NCBI GenBank assembly: GCA_027587225.1
Contig: JAPDDQ010000062.1
Location: 1-37,283, forward strand
Source of the DNA: Solirubrobacter taibaiensis
GTDB lineage: Bacteria > Actinomycetota > Thermoleophilia > Solirubrobacterales > Solirubrobacteraceae
DNA: 37,283 bases
Direction: 5' to 3'
In this document: one piece after another, positions 8,256 to 16,249 of the stretch
Position numbering within the stretch: the first letter of the stretch is position 1
How the letters are laid out: every line of letters starts with the position of its first letter
The notes under the pieces: model-generated
Told to the model about the DNA's origin: nothing
What the model saw: the letters and a program-made list of their open reading frames with translations, nothing else
Database searches by the model: none
Translations under genes and position numbers: made by a program

Positions 8256-11000
8256 CTACTCGGCGCGGGCGAAGGCCGCGGCGACTTCCGCGCGGGAGGA
8301 GACGCCGAGTTTGCCGAAGACGTTGCGGAGGTGGGTTTCGACGGTCTTGACGGACAGGAAGAGCTCGGCGGCGATGGCCGGGTTGCTGTGGCCGGCGGCG
8401 ACGAGGGCGACGACCTCCTGTTCGCGGGCGCTCAGGCCGTCCAGGCCGCCGGGGTCGCGGCGGCGAGCGGTGTCGACGCGGTGGCCGAGGCGGCGGAGCT
8501 CGCGGCGGGCGCGGTCGCGCAGGATGTGGGCGCCGCCGGCGTCGAGGGCGGCCTCGGCGGCGCGGAGCTCGCGGACGGCGGCGGGGCGGTCGGCGTCAGC
8601 GAGGGCGGAGCCGAGCAGCAGCTGGGCGCGGCGCTCTTCGAGGTGCAGGCCCGACGCGCTCGCGATGTCCATCGCTTCCCGCGCCGTGGCGGCGGCGCGC
8701 GTCGCGTCGCCCTGGGCGAGCTGCAGCGCGGCGCGGGCGCGGCGGGCGAGCACGGCGGCGAGGGGGCGGCCCACGTCCGGCGCGTGAGCCTCGAGGCGCT
8801 CGACCATCCGCTCCGCTTCGTCGAGGTCGCCGAACCCGAGCGCGGTGTCGGCGAAGATGTCCCAGCCGATGCTGCGTTCGGCGGGCACGACGAGCTCCAG
8901 GTCGAAGCCGCCGCACCAGCGCAGCTGGGTCGCGCGGCTCGCGACGAGGTCGCCCTCCTCCGCCAAAACGGTCGCGAACGCCCAGCCGGGCTCGGACTCC
9001 CACAGCAGGTTGCGCCCGGCCTCGTCGGCGAGCGCGTGGCTCTCCTCCAAAGCGGCGCGTGAGCCCGGGAGGTCGCCGGCGTACCAGAGCGTGAGCCCGT
9101 ACTCCCACAGCGCCCACGCGAGGTGGTGCGGGTTGCCGGCGAGCCGCGCGGCGTCGACCGCCGCCGTGGCGGTCTCCCGCGCTTCGGTCACGCGGCCCTG
9201 CATCTCCAGAGCGAACACCGGCGCGAGCAGCAGCGGGACGACCAGCCAGTCCTGACCGGTCGCGCGGGAGAGCTCCAGGCCGCGGCGGCTGTGCTCCAGC
9301 GCCGCCTCGTACTGGTCCAGGAACGTCTCCGCCCACGCGAGGTACCAGAGCGACTGCAGCTGCGCGGCGAGCGTGCGGTCGTCGAGCCCGGCGAGGGTGG
9401 AGGTCGCGGCGTTCACGGCCTCCTGCGCGGCGGCGCGCTGCCCGTCGGCGGCCAGCACGAGCGCGAGCAGTGCCGCGGCGGAGGCGCTTGCGCCCCGGTC
9501 CGGCCCGTCCAGCGCCGCGCGGGCGCGATCGGCGCTCGTCCCCAAGTCGAGCCCGTACAGCGCGTCGAACGCGAGCTCGAGCTTCAGCGCCTGCGAGTCA
9601 CCGTGCTGGTCGAGCGCGGCGTGCAGCCGCCGTCGCGCGTCCTCGTGCCGCCCGAGCCAGTGCTCGACCGCCGCGCAAGCGGTGACGAGCCGCACGGACT
9701 CGTCGCTGGCGGGATCGACCAGTACGAGTGCTTCGAGCACGGCGCGTCGGCTGCGTTCGAGCCGGCCGGCCGCGGCCTCCGCCCGGGCGAGGTCGCCGAG
9801 GATCGCGCGCCGGGTCCCGCCGACGGCGGGATCGAGCTCGGCGCCGGCCACCAGCCGGAGCGCCGCCTCGTACCAGCGCGCCGCGCTCGCGGGCGTACGC
9901 GGACGCACCATGTCGCCCGCCGCGCGGAGCAGCGCGACGGCCTGCGCGTCCCCGGGTTGCGCCGAGAACTCGACGTGGTGAGCGAGGATCGTCGGCGGCG
10001 CACCGCGGCTCGCGAGCGTCCGCGCCACCCGCGCGTGGGCGCCGAGCCGCCAGCCGCCGGGCGCGCCCTCGTAGACCGCGCGCCGCACGAGTGGGTGGCG
10101 GAACGTGAACTGGCGCGGCACGTCGGTGGCGCGGACGAGACCCGCAGCGAGCAGGCCGTCGAGCGGCCCCAGCGCGTCGTCGATCTCCGCGGCCGCCGCG
10201 GCCAGTTCCGGCTCGAACGGGTCGCCCGCCACCGCCGCGCCCTCCAGCAGCCGCCGCTGCGCGTCGTCGAGCGCGCGCAGCTCGCCCGCGATCGCCTCTG
10301 CCACACCGCCAGGCAGCGCCGCGCCGGCGCGCACGAGCTGTTCGATGTAGAACGGGTTCCCGCCGCTCTCGCGCAGCACCGCCTCCCGCTGCGCGGCCGG
10401 CAGCTCCCGCCCGATCAGCTGCAGCGCCTCGTCCGGGTCAAGCGGGCCGAGATCGATCCGGATCAGCTCCCCGTCCCGGAGCCCGTCCGGCGCCGGCGGT
10501 CGCAGCGCCGCGGCGACGAGCACCCGCGCCGCCGGCGGGCGCCGGATGAGCGCGAGCAGCAACTCGACCGAAGCCGGGTCCGCGTCGTGCATGTCGTCGA
10601 GCGTGAGCACGAGCGGCCGCGTCGCCGCGAGCCGCCCGAGCAGCTCGATCATCGCCCGGTGCGCCCGGAAGCGCTCCACGGCGAGCGTCGGCGTCGCGGC
10701 GGCGTGGTCGGCGAGCGCGGGGAAGATCCCGCCGAGCTGCGCTGTGTCCAGGCCCCGGAGCTGCGTGTCGGAGAGCGTGGCAAGGTGCGCGTCCAGGGCG
10801 TCGACGAACGGCCCGTACGGAAGCTCGCGCTCGAAGTCGGCTGCGCGGCCGCTCAGCACGAGAGCGCCGGGCGCGCTCTCCCGCAGCGCCGCGAGCAAAC
10901 GCGACTTGCCGATCCCGGGCTCGCCGGTGATGGCGACGACCGCCGGGAGCGCGTTGAGCGCGTCGGTGAGGCGAGCGAGTTCGCGGGCGCGGCCGATCAT
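8256..11000 (-). CDS. Large ATP-binding LuxR-family transcriptional regulator (second copy)
   Basis: This 914-residue STAND/LAL regulator opens with MIGRARELARL, the usual family start, then Walker A GEPGIGKSR (about residues 26-34), a Walker B-like LVLTLDDMHDADP, the FRHPLVRRAVYEG motif also present in the copy at 2986, a TPR-like middle, and a C-terminal LuxR HTH (LSAREQEVVALVAAGHSNPA..., last 58 residues). ATG 11000 is preferred because it sits directly at the conserved motif; GTG 11021 would add seven residues. No good Shine-Dalgarno is visible for either. It converges on the secreted PKD gene and is a clear paralogue of the other regulator. The inducer and targets are unknown. Confidence 0.9.
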   Translation of the reverse strand: MIGRARELARLTDALNALPAVVAITGEPGIGKSRLLAALRESAPGALVLSGRAADFERELPYGPFVDALDAHLATLSDTQLRGLDTAQLGGIFPALADHAAATPTLAVERFRAHRAMIELLGRLAATRPLVLTLDDMHDADPASVELLLALIRRPPAARVLVAAALRPPAPDGLRDGELIRIDLGPLDPDEALQLIGRELPAAQREAVLRESGGNPFYIEQLVRAGAALPGGVAEAIAGELRALDDAQRRLLEGAAVAGDPFEPELAAAAAEIDDALGPLDGLLAAGLVRATDVPRQFTFRHPLVRRAVYEGAPGGWRLGAHARVARTLASRGAPPTILAHHVEFSAQPGDAQAVALLRAAGDMVRPRTPASAARWYEAALRLVAGAELDPAVGGTRRAILGDLARAEAAAGRLERSRRAVLEALVLVDPASDESVRLVTACAAVEHWLGRHEDARRRLHAALDQHGDSQALKLELAFDALYGLDLGTSADRARAALDGPDRGASASAAALLALVLAADGQRAAAQEAVNAATSTLAGLDDRTLAAQLQSLWYLAWAETFLDQYEAALEHSRRGLELSRATGQDWLVVPLLLAPVFALEMQGRVTEARETATAAVDAARLAGNPHHLAWALWEYGLTLWYAGDLPGSRAALEESHALADEAGRNLLWESEPGWAFATVLAEEGDLVASRATQLRWCGGFDLELVVPAERSIGWDIFADTALGFGDLDEAERMVERLEAHAPDVGRPLAAVLARRARAALQLAQGDATRAAATAREAMDIASASGLHLEERRAQLLLGSALADADRPAAVRELRAAEAALDAGGAHILRDRARRELRRLGHRVDTARRRDPGGLDGLSAREQEVVALVAAGHSNPAIAAELFLSVKTVETHLRNVFGKLGVSSRAEVAAAFARAE

Positions 11001-11094
11001 CTTGGCGCGGGATGGTCTCACGTGCGGCCGGTCCGGGCGCGGAACGGTTACACCCGCATCGAGGAGGGGCAGGAGCGCGCGCGCGGCAAGGCCG

Positions 11095-11131
11095 AGTCGT
11101 CTGACTGCAGCTGAGCGACAGTAGGACGACT
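11095..11131. promoter_or_regulatory. Long imperfect inverted repeat upstream of LuxR gene
   Basis: AGTCGTC at 11095-11101 mirrors GACGACT at 11125-11131, and the inner ACTG/CAGT also pair, giving 11 of 13 matched positions around an 11-base loop. It lies in the 198-bp gap after the MFS gene stop and before the LuxR start, both on the minus strand. It could be a terminator for the MFS operon or a regulator site; nothing else is recognised in the gap. Confidence 0.4.
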
Positions 11132-11198
11132 TGCTTCGATGCTCCAGCGGCGCCGCCGGCTCACCTTTCCTCGATGCTGCCGTCAACGCGGCCGAGGC

Positions 11199-12374
11199 TT
11201 ACGCGGCGACCGCAGCCACCACGCCGGGCCGCTCGAGGTGCCGCCGCGACAGCGCGAGCGCCACCACCGACAGCGCGACCATCCCGGCACCCACGTACAT
11301 CGGAGACGCGGCCGAGACATGCTCGGCGAGCTTCCCCGCCAAGAACGGCGCCACCGCGCCGCCGGTGAACCGCACGAACGAGTACGCCGCAGACGCGATC
11401 GGCCGCTCCACCACCGCGGCCGCCATAACCGCCTCGGTGAGCACGGTGTTGACGATCCCCAGCAGCGCGCCCGACAGCACGATCACGACGATGAGCCCGG
11501 GCTGCGAGGCATGGAACACGCCTCCGGCGAACAGATCGGCGGCCACCAACCCCAGGCAGACGCCCAGCACGGACACCAAGCCGAACCGCCGCTCCAGCCG
11601 TTGCGCGCCGAACACCGACGTCAGTGCCACCAGCACGCCCCAGCCGAAGTAGATGAGCCCGAGTTGGTGCGCGGTCATGCCGAGCAGCAGCGGGGTGTAG
11701 GCCAGGATCGTGAAGAAGCCGAAGTTGTAGAAGAGGGCGACGATCGCCATCGAGCGCAGGCCGCCGTGGCCGAGCGCGCGGAGCGGGTCGAGCACCGACA
11801 CCCGCCGGGCGGGCGCGGCGACCGGCCCGAGCCAGACTGCGATCAGCAGGAAACCGACGGCCATCAACGCCGCAGTGCCGAAGAACGGCCCGCGCCACGA
11901 CACGTCGCCCAGCGCGCCGCCGAGCAGCGGCCCAGACGCGATCCCCAACCCCAAAGCCGCCTCGTAGAGGATGATCGCCGAGGCCAACCCGCCCGCCGCG
12001 GCGCCCACGATCACCGACAGCGCCGTGGCGATGAACAACGCGTTCCCGAGGCCCCAGCCGAGCCGGAAGCCCGCGATCTCGAACACGCTCCCCGACAACC
12101 CGGCGAGCCCGGCGAAGAGCACGACCAACACCAACCCGACCAGCAGCGTCCGGCGCGGCCCGATCCGCGACGCCACCCAGCCCGTGACGAGCATCGAGAG
12201 CCCGGTCATCGCGAAGTAGCTCGTGAACAGCAATGAGACCTCGCTCGGCGTGGCGTCGAGGTCCGACGCGAGCACCGGGAGGATCGGGTCCACGAGGCCG
12301 ATGCCCATGAAGGCGACGACGCACGCGAACGCGACGGCGTAGACGGAACGGGGCTGGTGCAGCAGAGACGTCAT
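11199..12374 (-). CDS. MFS drug-efflux-type transporter
   Basis: A 391-residue major facilitator superfamily protein with about 12 hydrophobic segments. The loop after TM2 reads VASRIGPRRTLLVG, matching the MFS motif A position (GxxxDRxGRR-like), and the TM5 stretch GLGIASGPLLGGALGD matches motif C of drug/H+ antiporters (GxxxGPxxGG). It most likely exports a small toxic molecule using the proton gradient. The ATG overlaps the stop of the marR gene in ATGA, so the two genes are translationally coupled and the MarR protein is the likely repressor. Substrate cannot be read from sequence. Confidence 0.88.
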   Translation of the reverse strand: MTSLLHQPRSVYAVAFACVVAFMGIGLVDPILPVLASDLDATPSEVSLLFTSYFAMTGLSMLVTGWVASRIGPRRTLLVGLVLVVLFAGLAGLSGSVFEIAGFRLGWGLGNALFIATALSVIVGAAAGGLASAIILYEAALGLGIASGPLLGGALGDVSWRGPFFGTAALMAVGFLLIAVWLGPVAAPARRVSVLDPLRALGHGGLRSMAIVALFYNFGFFTILAYTPLLLGMTAHQLGLIYFGWGVLVALTSVFGAQRLERRFGLVSVLGVCLGLVAADLFAGGVFHASQPGLIVVIVLSGALLGIVNTVLTEAVMAAAVVERPIASAAYSFVRFTGGAVAPFLAGKLAEHVSAASPMYVGAGMVALSVVALALSRRHLERPGVVAAVAA

Positions 12375-12781
12375 GTGGCAAGGAGTTGGTCGAGGGCGGG
12401 CAGGGCGGCGGTGAGGGCGGCGCGGGCCGACGGGTCGAGGCGGGCGAGGCGCGCTTCCAACACGGCGGCGCGCGCCTCACGCACGGCCGCGAGCTCCGCG
12501 CGGCCGACGTCGGTGAGCTCGACGAGCACGGCCCGCGCGTCGTCCGCGTGCGGCGACTTGCGCACGAGCCCCTCATCGGCGAGCCGGTTGACCAGCACGG
12601 TCATGGTCGGCTGCGCGACGAGCTCGCCGGCGGCGAGGTCGGTCACGCGCAAAGGCCCGTCGTCCGCCAACCGGCGCAACGCCAGCAACGCACCCACGCT
12701 GCGGCCTCGCGGAGCGTTCGCGCGCAGCACCTGCGAGAGCAACGCCACGCGCCGTTCGAGCTGTTCCGCAAGGAGATCCAT
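12371..12781 (-). CDS. MarR-family transcriptional regulator
   Basis: A 136-residue winged-helix repressor. The DNA-binding region runs through LLALRRLADDGPLRVTDLAA and VAQPTMTVLVNRLADEGLV (recognition helix), followed by the wing RKSPHADDARAVLVELTDVG, whose D-x-R/D-R pattern is typical of MarR proteins. Flanking helices form the dimer interface. It is the first gene of a two-gene operon with the MFS exporter (4-bp overlap), a common arrangement in which ligand binding releases repression of the pump. A perfect palindrome overlaps its start codon, consistent with autorepression. Confidence 0.9.
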   Translation of the reverse strand: MDLLAEQLERRVALLSQVLRANAPRGRSVGALLALRRLADDGPLRVTDLAAGELVAQPTMTVLVNRLADEGLVRKSPHADDARAVLVELTDVGRAELAAVREARAAVLEARLARLDPSARAALTAALPALDQLLAT

Positions 12782-12792
12782 AGCTCAGCTAT
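12780..12792. promoter_or_regulatory. Perfect palindrome at marR start, probable MarR operator
   Basis: The sequence ATAGCTCAGCTAT is an exact inverted repeat around one central base. It overlaps the first two bases of the marR start codon and lies beside the AT-rich stretch TATGTATATCA, the only promoter-like DNA between marR and the divergent RTX gene. A MarR dimer bound here would block the marR-MFS operon and perhaps the divergent gene. Confidence 0.65.
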
Positions 12793-12857
12793 GTATATCA
12801 CTCGACGGATGGCCCACTTGACGATTCATCGGTGCATTGCGAGGCTCCCCGGCGCCC

Positions 12858-14405
12858 GTGAGAGCCGTCGCACTCGCCGTACTCGCCGTCATCGCGTTGC
12901 CGTCCGCTGCCCAAGCGGCCACCGTCACCGTCAGCGCACCCGCGGGCGCGTCCAACCGCACGCTCACGGTCACGCTGAGCGGCGCCACCCGGGTGACCGT
13001 CTCGCGCAGCGACGCCAACCTCTACGTCGCCGCCCGCTCCACCGACACGCTCAATCAGAGCGGCACGGGCTGCACCAGCCTCGACGGCGGTTTCGTGTGC
13101 GGCGCGGAGTCCAGCTTCAGCCGGGTCGTCGTCAACGGCAGCTCCGGCAACGACGAGATCGCGATCACACCGACGGTCACGCGCGCGTCCACGCTCGACG
13201 GCAACGGCGGCAACGACGAGATCGCCGGCGGCGGCGGCGCGGACACGATCGACGGCGACACCGGCAACGACGTCGTCGCCGGCGGCGACGGCAACGACGA
13301 TCTCAACGGCTCGGCCGGGGACGACGTGCTGGTCGGCGGGCTCGGCAACGACGTGCTCGACGGCGGCACCGGCAACGACGTGCTGTCCGGTGGCGGCCAG
13401 GCCGGCGACGCGCTCGACTACGCCAACCGCACGGTCCCGGTGACCGTCGACCTCAACCGTGAAGCCCCGCAGGGCGTGCTGAACGAGAACGACGCCGCCG
13501 ACGGCTTCTCCGTCGTGCTCGGCGGCTCCGGCACGGACACGCTCACCGGCACGGACGCACCCGAGCGCCTCGAGGGCAACGGCGGCGCCGACACCCTGGA
13601 CGGTGGCGGCGGCAACGACACGCTCAACGGCGGGTCCGGCAACGACGCGCTCACCGGCGCCGCGGGCGCGGACACGTTCAACGGCGGCGATGGGGAGGAC
13701 GCGCTGAACGCGCGCGACGGCGCGATCGACACCGCGATCGCGTGTGGCGCCGCCCGCGACCGACTCGCCAACGACACCGGCGACCCCACACCCGCGGACT
13801 GCGAAGCGGTCGCACCGCTCGTGCTCGGCGCGATCGCGATCAGCGGTGACGGCGCCCTCGGCACGACGCTCGCCGCCGCGTTCTCCGGCAGCGTCGCCGG
13901 GACCGCGAGCACGCTCGCCTGGCGCTGGGACCGCTGCACGGCGGCGGGCTGTGCCGCCGTCGGCGAAGGCTCGGCCTACGCGGTCACCGAGGCCGACATC
14001 GGCGCGCAGCTACGGGCCGTGCTGCGGGCCGACAATGAGGCGGGAGCGGGGGAGCTCGCGTCCGCGGCGGTCGGCCCGATCACGCCTCCCGTGCCCGCAC
14101 CCGCGCCGGCCCCCGCGGCCACGCCCGCGCCCACCACGACGCCCGCGAAGGCCAGTGTGCGCTCCATCCGCTGCGCGGGCCGCCGCTGTCGCGTCGCGCT
14201 CACGGTCACCGGCACCCCCGCTTCGCTGAAGGTCGTCCTCTCGCGCGGCGGTCGCCGCCTCGCCTCGGCCACGCGCAAGGCGCCGAAGGGCCGCTTCACC
14301 TTGACCGTCACCGCCAAGCGCAAGCTCACGCGCGGCAGCTACCGCGTGCGGATCACGGCGCCTGGTGCGAAGGCCGTCACGCGGACCGTCCGCGTGAAGC
14401 GCTGA
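12858..14405 (+). CDS. Secreted RTX-type calcium-binding repeat protein
   Basis: A 515-residue exported protein. The signal peptide is VRAVALAVLAVIALPSAAQA. The start is taken as GTG 12858, where the signal peptide begins; TTG 12837 would add seven residues. Two blocks of GGxGxD nonapeptides (about residues 112-182 and 229-284, e.g. GGDGNDDLNGSAGDDVL) form the calcium-binding parallel beta-roll of hemolysin-type repeats. An Ig-like domain (about 321-407, WRWDRCTAAGCAAVG...) resembles the one in the secreted protein at 32080. A Pro/Ala linker and a basic C-terminal beta domain with a Cys pair follow. No catalytic domain or type I secretion signal was recognised, so it is more likely a surface protein than a toxin. 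It converges with tetR, overlapping by 29 bp. Confidence 0.85.
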   Translation: MRAVALAVLAVIALPSAAQAATVTVSAPAGASNRTLTVTLSGATRVTVSRSDANLYVAARSTDTLNQSGTGCTSLDGGFVCGAESSFSRVVVNGSSGNDEIAITPTVTRASTLDGNGGNDEIAGGGGADTIDGDTGNDVVAGGDGNDDLNGSAGDDVLVGGLGNDVLDGGTGNDVLSGGGQAGDALDYANRTVPVTVDLNREAPQGVLNENDAADGFSVVLGGSGTDTLTGTDAPERLEGNGGADTLDGGGGNDTLNGGSGNDALTGAAGADTFNGGDGEDALNARDGAIDTAIACGAARDRLANDTGDPTPADCEAVAPLVLGAIAISGDGALGTTLAAAFSGSVAGTASTLAWRWDRCTAAGCAAVGEGSAYAVTEADIGAQLRAVLRADNEAGAGELASAAVGPITPPVPAPAPAPAATPAPTTTPAKASVRSIRCAGRRCRVALTVTGTPASLKVVLSRGGRRLASATRKAPKGRFTLTVTAKRKLTRGSYRVRITAPGAKAVTRTVRVKR

Positions 14406-14970
14406 ACAGCTCGCCCACGGCGGACTGCAGCAGCGTCAACGCCTCCTCGCGCGGGGTGTCGTGCACCACGGCGTGATCGGCGGCCGCGTGGACGAGCCCG
14501 AGATACATCGTGACCAGCCAATCCACGGGCACGTCGGACCGGAACGCGTCCTCGGCGCGCCCGCGCCGCACGAGCGCCTCCAGCGGCGCGATCAGCGCGC
14601 CGTGCGTGCGATGCCGGGCGCCCTCGGACACGTACTCGCTCGCCCGCCGCACGAACCCTTCCGAACCGGCAATCTGGTGCCAGGAGGCGGCGACCATCCG
14701 CGCGAGCGCCTCCCCGGCGGGCCCGTCGTCCGGCCGCGCGGCGGCGAACGCGGCCGTGGAGGCGATGACGGTGCGCTCAGCCGCCGCCTCGACGATCTCG
14801 CCCACGCTCTTGAAGTGCGCGTAGACCGTCGGGCGTGAGAGGCGTGACTCCGTCGCCACCGCGACCATCGTCAGCGGCTCGGCACGGACGAGGAGCCGCT
14901 CAGCGGCGTCGAGGATCGCGACCGCGTTGCGCTCGGCCGTCGCGCGGCGGTGGTCAGTGCTGGTGGGCAT
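14377..14970 (-). CDS. TetR-family transcriptional regulator
   Basis: A 197-residue repressor. The N-terminal HTH reads ILDAAERLLVRAEPLTMVAV followed by ATESRLSRPTVYAHFKS, the standard TetR recognition helix with its TVYAHF core. The C-terminal helical domain (ligand pocket and dimer interface) is not assignable. ATG 14970 lies inside the end of the upstream membrane-protein gene (17-bp overlap), so the two form an operon transcribed leftward. A palindrome over the promoter of that operon is a likely autoregulatory site. Confidence 0.88.
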   Translation of the reverse strand: MPTSTDHRRATAERNAVAILDAAERLLVRAEPLTMVAVATESRLSRPTVYAHFKSVGEIVEAAAERTVIASTAAFAAARPDDGPAGEALARMVAASWHQIAGSEGFVRRASEYVSEGARHRTHGALIAPLEALVRRGRAEDAFRSDVPVDWLVTMYLGLVHAAADHAVVHDTPREEALTLLQSAVGELFSASRGRSA

Positions 14971-15343
14971 ACAGGTACTCGCCGGGTCGCGCGAGCATGG
15001 CGACGAGCATCGCCAGCAGCATCCCTAGGTGCTCCCACATCATCAGCGCGTCGAAGTCCACCACGCCCAGCAACGCGATCGCGGCGAACGTCGGGACGAA
15101 CATCGCGCCCACCATCTCCAGGCACGGCCGCCAGCCATGTCCGCGGAAGCGCATCCACGCCACCATCGGCACGGTCATGGTCAGCGCCATCCCGATGAAG
15201 AGCACGGCCGGCGCGTCCACGCGCAGGTCGGACGAGCTCGAGCCGATCGCCCGCAGCCCGGCCTCCGCCGGGAGGCCCAGGACGATCATCCCGGCGAACA
15301 TCGCGATGACCATCTCCACGTAGTGACGCACGAAGTGCCGCAC
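14954..15343 (-). CDS. Small multi-pass membrane protein
   Basis: A 129-residue protein with about four hydrophobic helices: VIAMFAGMIVLGLP, VLFIGMALTMTVPMVAW, MVGAMFVPTFAAIALLGVV and LGMLLAMLVAMLA. It is rich in Met, with a His-containing N-terminus (MRHFVRHYVEM) and C-terminus (YLYAHQH). GTG 15343 is the start because AGGGAGAG precedes it at good spacing. It is the first gene of an operon with tetR, so the regulator probably controls it. The Met/His content could suggest metal handling, but that is speculation; I cannot assign a function. Confidence 0.75.
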   Translation of the reverse strand: MRHFVRHYVEMVIAMFAGMIVLGLPAEAGLRAIGSSSSDLRVDAPAVLFIGMALTMTVPMVAWMRFRGHGWRPCLEMVGAMFVPTFAAIALLGVVDFDALMMWEHLGMLLAMLVAMLARPGEYLYAHQH

Positions 15344-15367
15344 CGCTCTCTCCCTTTACATTGCTGT

Positions 15368-15383
15368 CTACCCAGCACGGTAG
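15368..15383. promoter_or_regulatory. Palindrome over the -10, possible TetR operator
   Basis: CTACC and GGTAG flank six bases (CTACCCAGCACGGTAG). The repeat covers the -10 of the membrane protein-tetR operon, where TetR binding would block RNA polymerase. Confidence 0.45.
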
Positions 15384-15406
15384 CTCAGGGTTTACGTGAG
15401 TGTCAA
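15377..15406 (-). promoter_or_regulatory. Promoter of membrane protein-tetR operon
   Basis: On the minus strand a perfect -35 TTGACA (15401-15406) is followed after 18 bases by TACCGT (15377-15382), a TANNNT -10. It lies about 34 bp before the GTG start. Confidence 0.6.
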
Positions 15407-15450
15407 GGCAGGTGAATCGTGCAACTACCACTTGGTACTGGTTTTTTGCA

Positions 15451-15465
15451 AGTCAGAAGCTGACT
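15451..15465. promoter_or_regulatory. Inverted repeat AGTCAG-N3-CTGACT
   Basis: A 6-bp perfect inverted repeat with a 3-base centre in the 233-bp divergent region between the membrane-protein and ArsR-like genes. It is a possible regulator site; the protein that binds it is unknown. Confidence 0.35.
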
Positions 15466-15511
15466 CCAGAGTGGTCGCGATGTCGCGATTGGCCCGTAAT
15501 CTGCTAGGAAT

Positions 15512-15527
15512 CGGACCGACCGGTCCG
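15512..15527. promoter_or_regulatory. Palindrome CGGACC-N4-GGTCCG, operator-like
   Basis: A perfect 6-bp inverted repeat around GACC, 50 bp upstream of the ArsR-like gene start. The ACCGACCGGT core looks like sites used by some TetR repressors; this is inference from the pattern. Confidence 0.45.
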
Positions 15528-15576
15528 TAGGCTGACGGTCATTTCGCCGCTCTGGAAGGTAGTCTGCATCCTGACC

Positions 15577-16179
15577 ATGCCCAGTACTGCATCAACCTCA
15601 TCTAGTAACGGCCACCGGCCTGCAGGAGAAACCTCCGAGGCCCGGATCGCCAAGGCGCTCGCGCATCCGTTGCGCGCACGCATCCTTCAGCGGCTCGGCG
15701 AGCGCGTCGCCAGCCCGGGTGATCTCGCGGTGGAGCTCGGGGCTCCTCTCGGGGTCGTCAGCTACCACGTACGCATGTTGCGCGACTACGACTGCGTCGA
15801 GCTCGTGCGCACCGAGCCGCGCCGCGGCGCGCTCCAGCACTTCTACAAGGCCACCGCGCGGCCGAATCTTGACGAGGGCCAGTGGCGCACGCTCCCGTCC
15901 GGGCTGCGCGGCGAGCTGGCGGGCGAGACCATCGGCGAGCTCGTGAACGACCTGGCCGCGGCCGCCGACAGCGGCGCGCTGGAGGACCCCGAGATCGTCC
16001 TCACGCGCACGCCGCTCGAGCTCGACGAGAAGGCCTGGAAGAAGCTCAACAAGCTCCTGGCCAAGACGCACGAGCAGGCCCTCGCGATCGCCGCAGAGAG
16101 CGCCGCGCGCGGGACCGACGGCGTCTTCGCCACCGAGCTCGGCGTGCTGCACTTCAAGCGCGCCGCCACGCAGGACTAG
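15577..16179 (+). CDS. ArsR-like winged-helix transcriptional regulator
   Basis: A 200-residue protein. After a Ser/Thr-rich N-terminal tail of about 20 residues comes a winged helix of the ArsR/HTH_20 type: KALAHPLRARILQRLGER, then SPGDLAVELGAPLGVVSYHV (recognition helix with the VSYHVRML core) and wing RTEPRRGALQHFYKAT. The C-terminal half is helical and contains no metal-binding Cys/His cluster, so it is unlikely to be a metal sensor. Similar fusions of this HTH with an unnamed C-terminal domain are common in actinobacteria. Only ATG 15577 fits. GGAAGG lies 17 bases upstream, too far for a normal ribosome site. A hairpin follows the gene. Confidence 0.8.
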   Translation: MPSTASTSSSNGHRPAGETSEARIAKALAHPLRARILQRLGERVASPGDLAVELGAPLGVVSYHVRMLRDYDCVELVRTEPRRGALQHFYKATARPNLDEGQWRTLPSGLRGELAGETIGELVNDLAAAADSGALEDPEIVLTRTPLELDEKAWKKLNKLLAKTHEQALAIAAESAARGTDGVFATELGVLHFKRAATQD

Positions 16180-16192
16180 CCCGATCGATCAG

Positions 16193-16220
16193 CCGCGCGG
16201 TCAGGAAATAGACCGCGCGG
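16193..16220. terminator. Hairpin terminator after ArsR-like gene
   Basis: CCGCGCGGTC (16193-16202) pairs exactly with GACCGCGCGG (16211-16220) around an 8-base loop, 13 bp after the ArsR-like stop. GATC on both outer sides can extend the stem. There is no T-run. Confidence 0.65.
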
Positions 16221-16237
16221 TGGATCGCCGGCTTGCG

Positions 16238-16243
16238 TAGAGT
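16238..16243 (+). promoter_or_regulatory. -10 element 6 bp before DUF2235 start
   Basis: TAGAGT fits the actinobacterial TANNNT -10. It is followed by exactly six bases and then ATG 16250, so transcription would begin at the start codon. No clear -35 is visible. Confidence 0.45.
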
Positions 16244-16249
16244 CCGGCC

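Noticed and set aside
15475..15488. TCGCGATGTCGCGA, a doubled TCGCGA
   Set aside because: Short self-complementary words are common at this GC content, and no gene-specific placement supports a site.
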